A DNA stretch of 64,000 nt from Nocardiopsis sp. YSL2 (GCF_030555055.1 NZ_JAMOAO010000001.1:2604001-2668000), one strand, 5' to 3'; shown: positions 35,310-44,031, numbered from the stretch's first letter. The notes: generated by a model not told the origin, from the sequence alone. Numbers and translations: made by a program.

Positions 35310-36659
35310 TCAGGGCCTGCGGGCGCCGGTGACCAGCCAGGCGGTGCCCCGGGCACGCGCGCCCAGGGTGAGGGCGCGCGCCAGGATCCAGACCGCGAAG
35401 GCGATCCACAGCCCGACCAGGCCCCACAGGGTACTCCCGGTGAACACGGGCACCAGGAGCGCGCACGGCAGGAAGGCCAGCATCGTCCACAGGGACGCCC
35501 ACGCGAGGTAGCGCTGGTCTCCCGCGCCCATCAGAACACCGTCCAGGACCATGGTGACGCCGCTCAGGGGCTGGAGCAGGGCGACCACGACCAGCGTGGC
35601 CGTGATGAGGACCCGCACCTGCGGATCGTCGGTGAAGGGGATCGGTGCCCAGGGCAGCACCAGGATCACCAGGGCGGCGAACACCAGTCCCGACAGCACT
35701 CCCCACTCCACCATGCGGCGGGTGGCGTCGCGCGTCCCCCGCACGTCGCCCGCGCCCAGGTAGCGCCCGATGATCGACTGCCCCGCGATGGCGATGGCGT
35801 CCATGGCGAAGACCAGCAGAGCCCAGATGTTGTAGGAGACCTGGTGGGCGGCGATCGCCTCGTCGCCCAGGCGTGCGGCGACGGCCGTGGTCACCAGGGC
35901 CACCACGCGCATAGAGACGCTGCGCAGGAACAGCGCGAAGCCCGCCGAGGCGGAGGCGCGCAGGCCGGCCGTGGTGGGCAGGAGCGAGACCCCCTCGTGG
36001 CGGGCGGTGCGGCCGATCGTCGCCACGTACCAGAACGCGCCCGCGCCCTGGGCGATGACGGTCGCCCAGGCCGAACCGGCGATGCCCCAGTCCAGGACCA
36101 GGACGAACACGGCGCACAGCGCGGCGTTGCCGGCGTAGGTGGCGACGGCGACCACGAGCGGCGTACGGGCGTCCTGGAGCCCGCGCAGCACACCGGTGCC
36201 CGCCATGACGATGAGCAGGAACGGCGTGCTCAGCAGACTGACACGCAGGTAGGACACGGCGTACGGCGCCACCTCGGGCGACGCGCCCAGGAGCTCGACG
36301 AGCGCGGGGCCCGCCGGCCAGCCGGCGGCGATGGCGGCCAGGCCGAGCAGGACCGCCAGCCAGAGTCCGTCCACGCCGTCGCGGACACCGCCGGCGACGT
36401 CGCCCGCGCCGAACCGGCGCGCGACCGCGGCCGTGGTGCCGTAGGCGAGGAAGACGCACACGGCCACGAAGGTGAGCAGCACCTGGCCGGCCACGCCCAG
36501 ACCGGCCAGCGCGCGCGTGCCCAGCGTTCCGACCACGGCCGCGTCGGTCAGCAGGAACAGGGGTTCGCTGACGAGCGCGAAGAACGTGGGGATCGCCAGG
36601 GCGAGGATCTCGCGGTCGTGGCGGTGCCGGAAGGGCACGGCGGGCATGAGTCCGGGCAT
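35310..36659 (-). CDS. MATE-family efflux transporter (DinF-like)
   Basis: A 449-residue cation-coupled exporter with about 12 membrane helices in two related halves. The start MPGLMPAVPFRHRHDREILA leads into LAIPTFFALVSEPLFLLTDA, typical of DinF-type MATE proteins. The half repeats at about residue 235 (ASAGFALFLRSVSMRVVALV). Substrates of relatives are cationic drugs; none can be assigned here. Its start lies 347 bases from dnaB on the other strand. Confidence 0.9.
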   Translation of the reverse strand: MPGLMPAVPFRHRHDREILALAIPTFFALVSEPLFLLTDAAVVGTLGTRALAGLGVAGQVLLTFVAVCVFLAYGTTAAVARRFGAGDVAGGVRDGVDGLWLAVLLGLAAIAAGWPAGPALVELLGASPEVAPYAVSYLRVSLLSTPFLLIVMAGTGVLRGLQDARTPLVVAVATYAGNAALCAVFVLVLDWGIAGSAWATVIAQGAGAFWYVATIGRTARHEGVSLLPTTAGLRASASAGFALFLRSVSMRVVALVTTAVAARLGDEAIAAHQVSYNIWALLVFAMDAIAIAGQSIIGRYLGAGDVRGTRDATRRMVEWGVLSGLVFAALVILVLPWAPIPFTDDPQVRVLITATLVVVALLQPLSGVTMVLDGVLMGAGDQRYLAWASLWTMLAFLPCALLVPVFTGSTLWGLVGLWIAFAVWILARALTLGARARGTAWLVTGARRP

Positions 36660-36705
36660 GACCCGGCCACATTACCGGACAGGCGTTCGAGGCGGGGGTG
36701 TGGAG

Positions 36706-36840
36706 TTGTCCACACCCCCGCCGATGCCTGTGGATAACCTGTGGAAACTCCCTCTGTGAGACATCTTGCACGTACCGCTCACGGCGGGTGTTTTCCCAGG
36801 TCAATGGCTATTTCTGGCGACTCTCGGAAAGTTATCCACA
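36706..36840. promoter_or_regulatory. Three consensus DnaA boxes in the MATE-dnaB gap
   Basis: TTGTCCACA at 36706-36714, TGTGGATAA at 36729-36737 and TTATCCACA at 36832-36840. They lie in the 347-base gene-free stretch 36660-37006 before dnaB, which otherwise shows nothing I can name. Confidence 0.7.
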
Positions 36841-37006
36841 GGTGATGTGCACAACCAGTTCGCGCGGGTGCCCTACGAGGCACCGGACACGGTGGTAAAG
36901 GGGTCTCCACAGCTCCTGTCGGCGGCTTCGCCGGCGCCCGCCATGGGGCATCCTGGAGGGGGCGGTCCGTTCCCGGGCCGCGGCAGGGCCTGCGTGGGGA
37001 GAGTTC

Positions 37007-40000
37007 GTGAGTGTCGCTGAGGAACCACCTGAAGAAGGCGGATACGAGCGCACCCCTCCCCACGACATCCAGGCCGAACAGAGTGTCCTGGGCGGCATGC
37101 TGCTGTCCAAGGACGCCATCACCCAGGTCGTCGAGATCATCCGCTCCGCGGACTTCTACCGCCCGGCGCACCAGATCATCTACGACAGCGTCGTCGACCT
37201 CTTCTCCCGCGGTGAGCCCGTCGACGCCATCTCCGTCAACGCCGAGCTGACCAAGCGCGGGGAGGCCGCCCGGGTCGGCGGGGCGCCCTACCTGCACACG
37301 CTCACCGAGGCCATCCCCACCGCGGCCAACGCCGGCTACTACGCCAAGATCGTCTCCGACCGGGCCGTCCTGCGCCGCCTGGTCGAGGTCGGCACCCGCA
37401 TCGCGCAGATCGGCTACGCGGGCGACGGCGAGGTGGACGACCTCGTCGACCACGCCCAGGCCGAGATCTACAAGGTCGCCGAGAAGCGTACCGGCGAGGA
37501 CTACGTCGTCCTCGGCGACATCATGCCGGGCGCCCTCGACGAGATCGAGGCGATCGGTGCCCACGACGGCACGCTCACCGGTGTCCCCACCGGCTTCGCC
37601 GACTTCGACGCCCTCACCAACGGCCTCCACCCCGGCCAGATGGTGATCATCGCGGCCCGGCCCGCCGTCGGAAAGGCGCTGGCACTCGACACGCCCCTGC
37701 CCACCCCGGACGGATGGACGACCATGGGGCGCGTCCAGGTCGGGGACGAACTCATCGCCGCCGACGGAAAGCCCACGCGAGTGGTGGCCGCGACCGAGGA
37801 GATGACCGGCCGCCCCTGTTACGAGGTCACCTTCGACGACGGCACCACGGTCGTCGCGGACGCCGAGCACCAGTGGCTGACTGATACGCGCGCGTCGCGC
37901 CGGGCCGCGCGAGAAGCACGGGTCGAGGGTGAGGGAGCGGTCCCGAGGGCTCTGCCGCAGGTGCGGACCACCGAGGAGATCGCACGCACCCTGTGCCTGG
38001 AGACCGCTGACCGCAGGCTGAACCACTCGGTGAACAACGCCGAACCCCTGGTGCTGCCGGAACGGGACCTGACCCTGCCTCCGTACTTCCTGGGCATCTG
38101 GCTGGGTGACGGTGACTCTCAGGCGGCACGGATCGCCACCGAGGACCAGGAGATCCTCAGTCACATCGAGGCCGAAGGACTGGTGACCAAGCCGGTTGGC
38201 GCGAATACCGGGGGCCACGGTGTCTTTCTTCCGACAGAAGAGGTCGACGCAGGGGAGAAGACCTGCGTCGTCTGCGGGGCCTGCTTCATCCCGAAGCTGC
38301 CGCACGTGCGCACCTGCGGGCAGTCCTGCGGAGGCAGGGCGCGGTTCGTTTCGGATCCGGTGCCACATGCCTCATGCGTCGACTGCGAGCGCCCTTGCTA
38401 CTCGTACGGGCGCTGTCGTGAGTGCGTTGCCGCCCGTGGGAGCGTCCAGGCACGATTGCGCTCGCTCGGGGTGTTGGGCGACAAGCACATCCCGGACATC
38501 TACTTGCGCGCCTCCGAGTCGCAGCGCCGAGCACTCCTGGCAGGACTGTTGGACAGCGACGGCACAGTGACCGCGAGCGGTTCCGTCCAGTTCGCCGTGA
38601 CCAACGCACGCCTTGCCGAGGACTTCCGCGAACTCGCACACAGTCTCGGCTACCGGACCGAATGGTCGGTCAAGCGGGTCGCGGGACGCAACGAGTCCAC
38701 GTCCACCTGTTACACGATCACGTTCGGGGCCCAGGCGGATGTGTTCGGCCTCGAGCGCAAGCGCCTGGCACATCGTGAGCGAAGCCAGGGGCGGGCCTAT
38801 CAGCGAGTGGGATCACGGTTCGTCACAGGAGTGCGCCCAGTCCCGAGTGTCCCTGTCCGATGTGTCGAGGTGGACCACCCGGATCATCTCTATCTGGCGA
38901 CCGAAGGCATGGTGCCCACACACAACTCCACCCTGGCCCTGGACTTCGCTCGGGCGGCGTCGATCAAGAACGAGATGACCTCGGTCTTCTTCAGCCTGGA
39001 GATGGGGCGCAACGAGATCGTCATGCGCCTGCTCTCCGCCGAGGCGCGGGTACCGCTGCACACCATGCGCTCGGGTCTGATGACCGACGAGGACTGGGCC
39101 CGCCTGGCCAGAAGAATGGGCGAGGTCGCCAGCGCGCCGCTGTTCATCGACGACTCACCGAACATGTCGATGATGGAGATCCGGGCCAAGTGCCGCCGCC
39201 TCAAACAGCAGCACGACCTCAAGCTGGTCATCGTCGACTACCTCCAGCTGATGAGCTCGCCCGGCCGGGTGGAGAGCCGCCAGCAGGAGGTCTCGGAGAT
39301 GTCGCGTTCGCTCAAGCTCCTGGCCAAGGAGCTGGAGGTACCGGTCGTGGCGCTGTCCCAGCTCAACCGTGGTCCCGAGCAGCGCACGGACAAGCGCCCG
39401 CAGGTCTCCGACCTGCGTGAGTCGGGCTGCCTGCCTGCTGATACGCGGGTTCTGAGGGCCGACACGGGTGCCGCAGTGACCATCGGTGAGCTCTACCACT
39501 CGGGGGCACGGGACATCCAGGTGTGGTCCCTGGACGAGCGGCTACGACTCGTTCCCAAGACGATGACCCATGTCTTCTCCAGCGGGGTGAAGCACGTCTT
39601 CCGGCTGAGGCTGACCTCCGGCCGTGAGGTGACCGCCTCCGGGAACCATCCGTTCCTCACGCTCGACGGCTGGCAGCCTCTGGAGGAGCTCGCTGTCGGG
39701 GGCCGGATATCGGTGCCTCGCCACGTTCCGGCTCCGACCACTGTCACCCGATGGCCCAACGCCGAGGTGGTCCTGCTCGCGCACATGATCGGCGACGGGT
39801 CCTTCGTCCGGCGTCAGCCGATCCGCTACGCCAGTGTCGACGAAGCGAACCTCTCCGCGGTGACCGAGGCGGCCCGGGATTTCGGGATCACGGCGGTGAG
39901 AGACGAACACGAGGCTGCTCGTGTGACCACACTTCGGCTGCCGGCGCCCTTCCGGCTGACGCACGGCAAGCGTAACCCCATCGCAGCATGGTTGGACGAA

Positions 40001-40888
40001 CTGGGCCTCTTCGGCCTGCGCAGTCATGAGAAGTTCGTTCCCGATGGGGTCTTCAGCCTCGCCGATGACCAGATCGCCTTGTTCCTGCGCCATCTGTGGG
40101 CGACCGATGGCTGCGCGTGCTGGGACGCCGAGAACGGTTGTGCCCGGATCTACTACTCCTCGACGAGTCGACGCCTGGTGGAGGGTGTGTCCCTGCTCCT
40201 CGGCCGCTTCGGAATCATGGGCCGGATTAGAGAGGTGCGCAAGGGACAGCACAGGGTTTGCTATCACCTTCACGTCAATGGGGTCGAGAACCAGACGGCC
40301 TTCGCGAACCTCGTCGGGTTCCACGGTGCCAGGGGTGAGAGCCTTGCTCTTTGCGCGTCCGAACTGGCCGCTCAGAAGGCCAACACCAACGTGGACACCG
40401 TGCCCAAGGAGATCTGGGACCGGCTACGCACGACGATCACGGACCAGAGGATCACGCAGAGGGAGTTCGCCGGGGCCACGGGAACGGCGTACTGCGGCAG
40501 TGCCCAGTGGAAGACCGCTCCGAGCCGCACTCGGCTTGCTCGCGTCGCCGAGGTGCTCGATGACGCCGACATGGAAATGCTCGCGACCAACGACGTCTTC
40601 TGGGACGAGATCGCCTCTATCGAACCCTTGGGCGAACAGGAGGTCTTCGACGCCACGGTTCTGGATACCCACAACTTCGTTGCAGACGGGGTCAACGTGC
40701 ACAACTCGATCGAACAGGACGCGGACATGGTGATCCTGCTCTACCGCGAGGACGTGCACGACAAGGAGTCCCCGCGCGCGGGCGAGGCCGACATCATCGT
40801 GGCCAAGCACCGCAACGGGCCCACCGCGGACGTGACCGTGGCCTTCCAGGGCCACTACAGCCGTTTCGTCGACATGGCCCCCGGCTAG
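37007..40888 (+). CDS. dnaB: Replicative DNA helicase DnaB with two inteins
   Basis: DnaB is the hexameric 5'-3' helicase at the fork. The 1293-residue precursor contains two inteins (residues 224-640 and 808-1233). Joining the exteins gives a normal helicase of 450 residues. The N-terminal domain shows PHDIQAEQSVLGGMLLSKDA. The Walker A motif is ARPAVGK/ST, cut by the first intein between Lys and Ser. FFSLEMGRNEIVMRLLSAEA and VIVDYLQLMSSPGRVESRQQ (Walker B) follow in the middle extein. The second intein cuts SDLRESG/SIEQDADMVIL. GTG start at 37007. No helicase activity is possible without splicing at the first site. Confidence 0.96.
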   Translation: MSVAEEPPEEGGYERTPPHDIQAEQSVLGGMLLSKDAITQVVEIIRSADFYRPAHQIIYDSVVDLFSRGEPVDAISVNAELTKRGEAARVGGAPYLHTLTEAIPTAANAGYYAKIVSDRAVLRRLVEVGTRIAQIGYAGDGEVDDLVDHAQAEIYKVAEKRTGEDYVVLGDIMPGALDEIEAIGAHDGTLTGVPTGFADFDALTNGLHPGQMVIIAARPAVGKALALDTPLPTPDGWTTMGRVQVGDELIAADGKPTRVVAATEEMTGRPCYEVTFDDGTTVVADAEHQWLTDTRASRRAAREARVEGEGAVPRALPQVRTTEEIARTLCLETADRRLNHSVNNAEPLVLPERDLTLPPYFLGIWLGDGDSQAARIATEDQEILSHIEAEGLVTKPVGANTGGHGVFLPTEEVDAGEKTCVVCGACFIPKLPHVRTCGQSCGGRARFVSDPVPHASCVDCERPCYSYGRCRECVAARGSVQARLRSLGVLGDKHIPDIYLRASESQRRALLAGLLDSDGTVTASGSVQFAVTNARLAEDFRELAHSLGYRTEWSVKRVAGRNESTSTCYTITFGAQADVFGLERKRLAHRERSQGRAYQRVGSRFVTGVRPVPSVPVRCVEVDHPDHLYLATEGMVPTHNSTLALDFARAASIKNEMTSVFFSLEMGRNEIVMRLLSAEARVPLHTMRSGLMTDEDWARLARRMGEVASAPLFIDDSPNMSMMEIRAKCRRLKQQHDLKLVIVDYLQLMSSPGRVESRQQEVSEMSRSLKLLAKELEVPVVALSQLNRGPEQRTDKRPQVSDLRESGCLPADTRVLRADTGAAVTIGELYHSGARDIQVWSLDERLRLVPKTMTHVFSSGVKHVFRLRLTSGREVTASGNHPFLTLDGWQPLEELAVGGRISVPRHVPAPTTVTRWPNAEVVLLAHMIGDGSFVRRQPIRYASVDEANLSAVTEAARDFGITAVRDEHEAARVTTLRLPAPFRLTHGKRNPIAAWLDELGLFGLRSHEKFVPDGVFSLADDQIALFLRHLWATDGCACWDAENGCARIYYSSTSRRLVEGVSLLLGRFGIMGRIREVRKGQHRVCYHLHVNGVENQTAFANLVGFHGARGESLALCASELAAQKANTNVDTVPKEIWDRLRTTITDQRITQREFAGATGTAYCGSAQWKTAPSRTRLARVAEVLDDADMEMLATNDVFWDEIASIEPLGEQEVFDATVLDTHNFVADGVNVHNSIEQDADMVILLYREDVHDKESPRAGEADIIVAKHRNGPTADVTVAFQGHYSRFVDMAPG
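37676..38926 (+). mobile_element. DnaB intein 1: class 3 intein with LAGLIDADG endonuclease
   Basis: 417 residues inserted between Lys and Ser of the P-loop. The first residue is Ala (ALALDTPLPTPDG), not Cys or Ser. The last residues are VPTHN and the +1 residue is Ser. The class 3 triad is present: Trp after the block B His (EHQWLTD), Cys at the block F position (VRCVEVDHPDHLY) and Thr before the final His-Asn. Endonuclease motifs LGIWLGDGD (about residue 362 of the precursor) and LLAGLLDSDG (about 510) keep their acidic residues. Between them, residues 420-473 hold ten cysteines. Confidence 0.93.
39428..40705 (+). mobile_element. DnaB intein 2: class 1 intein with LAGLIDADG endonuclease
   Basis: 426 residues inserted after RESG and before SIEQ, the site also used by the Synechocystis DnaB intein. 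It starts with Cys (CLPADTRVL) and has block B VTASGNHPFLT with the T-x-x-H pattern, and block F VFDATVLDTHNFVA. It ends VNVHN with +1 Ser: a standard class 1 set. Endonuclease motifs are LLAHMIGDGS (about precursor residue 923) and LRHLWATDGC (about 1027). A helical segment near 1155-1205 (ITQREFAGATGTAYCG) resembles a helix-turn-helix and may help DNA binding. Confidence 0.93.
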
Positions 40889-40967
40889 GAGGGCGTGTCA
40901 GGACACGCGCGCGCACCGGTCAGGAATCGAGAAGCGCCGGCCGGGCGCGCGGTCTAGTCTCGGGGCC

Positions 40968-41378
40968 ATGGACCTCACCATTCACACGACCTTCCTGCCG
41001 CACGACGACCCGGAGGCCTCCGTCGCCTTCTACCGGGACGTCCTTGGCTTCGAGGTGCGCAGCGACGTCGGACAGGGCCGGATGCGCTGGATCACGGTCG
41101 GCCCGGCCGACCAGCCCGGCACGTCGATCCTCCTGGCGCCGCCGGCCGCCGATCCCGGGATCACCGAGGACGAGCGCCGCACCATCTCCGAGATGATGGC
41201 CAAGGGCACCTACGGCTGGATCCTGCTGGCGACCAGGAACCTCGATGACACCTTCGACCGGGTGCAGTCCGGCGACACCGAGGTCGTCCAGGAGCCGACC
41301 GACCAGCCCTACGGTGTCCGCGACTGCGCCTTCCGGGATCCCGCGGGCAACCTGGTCCGGATCCAGGAACTGCGCTGA
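40968..41378 (+). CDS. VOC-family (glyoxalase/bleomycin-resistance fold) protein
   Basis: A 136-residue vicinal-oxygen-chelate protein made of two beta-alpha-beta-beta-beta units (IHTTFLPHDDPEASVAFYRD and YGVRDCAFRDPAGNLVRIQE). The conserved end DPAGNLVRIQ carries the usual metal-site glutamate. Its substrate is unknown. TAGTCT lies 7 bases before the ATG with no ribosome site, so the transcript may be leaderless. Close relatives are often paired with an AraC-type regulator, and a remnant of one follows here. Confidence 0.87.
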   Translation: MDLTIHTTFLPHDDPEASVAFYRDVLGFEVRSDVGQGRMRWITVGPADQPGTSILLAPPAADPGITEDERRTISEMMAKGTYGWILLATRNLDDTFDRVQSGDTEVVQEPTDQPYGVRDCAFRDPAGNLVRIQELR

Positions 41379-41510
41379 GCTGTCCGGTCACCGCTGCCGT
41401 CACGGCCGGCACCGGTGACCGGGTCGTCGCTCCACGGCGGCGCCCGCGCGCCGCGCCCTCGCCCACCCGTGCGTCCCGGTGCCCGTGGACGCCGACGACA
41501 GGAGTTCCCC

Positions 41511-41759
41511 GTGTGCCATCCCTCGTGGGACCGCGCCCGTACGCAAGCGCAGCAGCTGAGCGATCTCGCCCGGTTGCGCCGCGTCCGCGACCGGATCGAC
41601 CCGGAGTACGCGCTGCCGCTGGACGTCGAGGCACTCGCCCGGGGCGTCAACACGTCGGCCGGGCGAGGTTGGAGAGCGGCGTCGACCTCAAGCGCGACGG
41701 CCGCCGACTCGACTGACCGCCGCGACCGAGGCAGTGGACGAGTCGGACCACGGAGGTGA
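41511..41759 (+). pseudogene. Remnant of an AraC-family regulator
   Basis: From GTG 41511 the frame reads RARTQAQQLSDLARLRRVRD then IDPEYALPLDVEALARGVNT, the first helices of an AraC helix-turn-helix domain as found beside VOC genes. Homology stops after NTSAG (41663), exactly where relatives continue HLSRxF; the rest of the frame to 41759 is unrelated. The remaining 200-250 residues of the regulator are missing. A GGAG lies before the GTG, so a short peptide could still be made. It most likely arose by deletion. Confidence 0.65.
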
Positions 41760-41888
41760 ACGCCGTGCCGCTGAGCATGCCGGACGGCTTATGCTGTCGG
41801 AGTTCGTGTGGATACGTCTGCGCGTGAGGGGGTGTGCCGACGGCGGCACACGCCCCCATATCGGTCAGTCTCTTAATCGGTTTATGGT

Positions 41889-41906
41889 CAAGCCGATTTG
41901 TCGACA
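41889..41906. repeat. 18-bp direct repeat, left copy (flanks ABC-F locus)
   Basis: CAAGCCGATTTGTCGACA, identical to 44014-44031. A hairpin (GGGGGTGTGCCG...CGGCACACGCCCCC, about 41827-41856) just to its left may end the ABC-F transcript. Confidence 0.7.
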
Positions 41907-41922
41907 AAGCGCTACGTCGACA

Positions 41923-43647
41923 TCACTGCGCGTCAGAGTCGCGGACGACGGCTCCCTCGCGCAGCTCCACACGCCGGCCGGAGAAGCGCTCGCGTGTCCT
42001 CCGGTCGTGGGTCACGACCACCAGCGTGCCCGTGTAGCGGGACAGCGCCTCCTCCAACTCCTCCACGAGACCGGGGGAGAGGTGGTTGGTCGGCTCGTCC
42101 AACAGGAGGAGGTCGTGGATCCCGGAGGTCAGCCGGGCCAGCTCGATCCGTCGGCGCTGTCCGACCGAGAGTTCGCCGACGGGCCGGTCCAGTTCCGCGG
42201 GCCGGAACAGGCCGAGCGACCCCAGCTCCTCCCGGAGCTCCTCGGGTGACTCGGAGCGGTCCTCGGCGTAGGTCCGCAGGACGGTGCGTCCCGAGGGCGG
42301 CACGGTGTCGTCCTGGCGCAGGTGGCCGATCCGGGCGGGGACCGAGACCGAGCCCGAGTCCGGGACCAGTTCTCCGGCCAGCACCCTGAGCAGGGTCGTC
42401 TTGCCGGCCCCGTTGGGCCCGGTGACCAGGACGCGCTCGCCGGGGGCCACGGTCAGGGCCTCGACGTCCAGCCGGTGGTCGACGCGGACGTGGTCGAGCA
42501 CGACGGCGGTCGGCGCACCCGGTAGGCGGGTCGCGTCCGACGCTCCCGGCGGCCGTACGGCGGGTGTCCCCGGTTCCGCGGGCGGGGGCTCCGAGGAGAA
42601 CTCGGCGGTCAGCCGCAGGGGGACCGGTGGCGGTGGCACGGGGTCGTCGGTCAGCCGCCGCAACCGCTCCTTGGCGACGCGGATCCGGCTCCGGGCGCCG
42701 TGGTCGGCGCCCCGCAGGCGGAAGCCGCCGTGCCCGAAGGCGGCCTTGGCCATGCGGCGGGGCATGCCGTCCAGGCGCCGGGCGTTGTTCTCGACCAGGC
42801 GCCGCTGCCGGGCGGTGTCCAGTTTCCACTCCTCGTACTCGCGGATCCAGCGGGCCCGGGCCGCGGACGTGGCCGCGAGGAACCCGTCGTAGCCGTTGCC
42901 GTAACGGTTGATCCTGTGCGCGACGTGGTCGACCTCCAGCACGGTGTCGGTGACACCGGCCAGGAAGGCGCGGTCGTGCGTGACCGCGACGACCGTGCCG
43001 TGATGCGACCGGAGCCGTTCTTCCAGCCAGGCCACCGCCTGGTCGTCCAGGTCGTTGGTGGGCTCGTCCAGCAGGAGGAGCTCTGGTGCCGCGGCCAGGA
43101 CGCCGGCCAACGCCAGACGCGAACGCTCGCCCCCGGACAGGGTGTGCAGTGGGCGGGCGCGGTCCAGGTCGGGCAGGCCCAGGCCGTGCAGCCCGGCGTC
43201 GACGCGGGCGTCGGCGTCGTAGCCGCCACGGATCTCGAACTCGGCGAGCAGGTCGCCGTAGGAGTCCAGTTCCCCGCGGGTGGCGGAGCCCAGGTCGGCC
43301 TCGGCCAGGCGCAGGCGCCGCTCCAGCGCGCGCAGGTCGGCCAGGGCGGCGTCGACGGCGTCCTGGACGGTGCCCGCGAGGACGCCGCCGGGGACGGTGT
43401 CCAGGGTCTGGGGCAGGTAGCCGACACCTCCTGGCGCCCGGACGACGAGTTCACCGTTGTCGGGGCGTTCCTCCCCGGCGAGCAGGCGCAGCAGAGTGCT
43501 CTTACCGGAGCCGTTGTCCCCGATGACACCGACCCGCTCGCCGGGGCCGACGGTGAGGGTGACGCGGTCCAGGACGAGGTGGGCGCCGTAGCGTTTGACG
43601 ACGTCGGTGAGGGTGAGCTGGGAGCGGGAGCGGAGTCCGGTGGTCAT
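41923..43647 (-). CDS. ABC-F family ribosome-protection ATPase
   Basis: A soluble protein with two ABC ATPase domains and no membrane part, 574 residues. ABC-F proteins bind the ribosomal E site and can dislodge antibiotics. Domain 1: Walker [15 protein letters not shown], signature [13 protein letters not shown], Walker [14 protein letters not shown]. The inter-domain linker (about residues 235-300) is Arg-rich. Domain 2: [40 protein letters not shown]. The start is ATG 43647 ([15 protein letters not shown]); the frame is open to 43824. It is preceded by a long leader with a tiny peptide gene, which suggests drug-induced attenuation. Resistance spectrum unknown. Confidence 0.92.
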   Translation of the reverse strand: MTTGLRSRSQLTLTDVVKRYGAHLVLDRVTLTVGPGERVGVIGDNGSGKSTLLRLLAGEERPDNGELVVRAPGGVGYLPQTLDTVPGGVLAGTVQDAVDAALADLRALERRLRLAEADLGSATRGELDSYGDLLAEFEIRGGYDADARVDAGLHGLGLPDLDRARPLHTLSGGERSRLALAGVLAAAPELLLLDEPTNDLDDQAVAWLEERLRSHHGTVVAVTHDRAFLAGVTDTVLEVDHVAHRINRYGNGYDGFLAATSAARARWIREYEEWKLDTARQRRLVENNARRLDGMPRRMAKAAFGHGGFRLRGADHGARSRIRVAKERLRRLTDDPVPPPPVPLRLTAEFSSEPPPAEPGTPAVRPPGASDATRLPGAPTAVVLDHVRVDHRLDVEALTVAPGERVLVTGPNGAGKTTLLRVLAGELVPDSGSVSVPARIGHLRQDDTVPPSGRTVLRTYAEDRSESPEELREELGSLGLFRPAELDRPVGELSVGQRRRIELARLTSGIHDLLLLDEPTNHLSPGLVEELEEALSRYTGTLVVVTHDRRTRERFSGRRVELREGAVVRDSDAQ

Positions 43648-43812
43648 GGACGGGTGTCCTCTCTGTCGTGCGGTCCGTGAAGCGCGGATCGGCGAGGGAC
43701 GGCCCGTGGCACGTGGTTTCGGACAGGAACAGCGCCCCCGGAGGGCGGTGAGTCTGTCGACAGGGAACGTGGAGGCCGTCCGGCACGACCGCGTAGGGGG
43801 TACACCGGTGGA

Positions 43813-43827
43813 GCGGTGCGGCACCGC
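43813..43827 (-). promoter_or_regulatory. Candidate attenuator hairpin in the ABC-F leader
   Basis: GCGGTG and CACCGC pair around a three-base loop. CGGTG at 43806-43810 could pair with the same CACCG, giving mutually exclusive stems. The 628-base gene-free stretch 43648-44276 also holds the leader peptide, its promoter and the right 18-bp repeat. Folding was judged by eye only. Confidence 0.3.
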
Positions 43828-43873
43828 AGGTCAGCGGGTTCGCTCGCTCGGAACACGGGTGTCCGGCGCGGGT

Positions 43874-43897
43874 CTACAGGAAGAAGTACAGCCTCAT
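43874..43897 (-). CDS. Seven-residue leader peptide (MRLYFFL) of the ABC-F gene
   Basis: ATG AGG CTG TAC TTC TTC CTG TAG, 227 bases upstream of the ABC-F start. It has no ribosome-binding site; a -10 hexamer ends 7 bases before the ATG, so it should be translated as a leaderless message. Such short hydrophobic/aromatic leaders are stall peptides in ribosome-mediated attenuation of antibiotic-resistance genes. The function is inferred from position and composition. Confidence 0.6.
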   Translation of the reverse strand: MRLYFFL

Positions 43898-43904
43898 AAG
43901 TAAG

Positions 43905-43933
43905 ACGATACGTCTCGTCTCGCAGCTCGGCAA
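43905..43933 (-). promoter_or_regulatory. Promoter of the leader peptide/ABC-F unit
   Basis: On the minus strand TTGCCG (43933-43928), a 17-base spacer and TATCGT (43910-43905). The start point would fall at or next to the leader ATG. Confidence 0.6.
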
Positions 43934-44013
43934 GCGTGCGCGAGTGAGATGCGAGTCACTCTCACATCACGGTCAGTGGCGCGGTTGTGGACGTCTACAT
44001 CCTGCTTTAAGGA

Positions 44014-44031
44014 CAAGCCGATTTGTCGACA
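44014..44031. repeat. 18-bp direct repeat, right copy (flanks ABC-F locus)
   Basis: CAAGCCGATTTGTCGACA, identical to 41889-41906, 2.1 kb apart and in the same orientation. Confidence 0.7.

Noticed and set aside
36660..37006. A second replication origin
   Set aside because: Three DnaA boxes are too few and there is no A/T-rich unwinding region; regulation of dnaB or titration of DnaA is more likely.
41889..44031. Insertion sequence carrying the ABC-F gene
   Set aside because: No transposase gene and no terminal inverted repeats; only the 18-bp direct repeats remain, reported as a finding.
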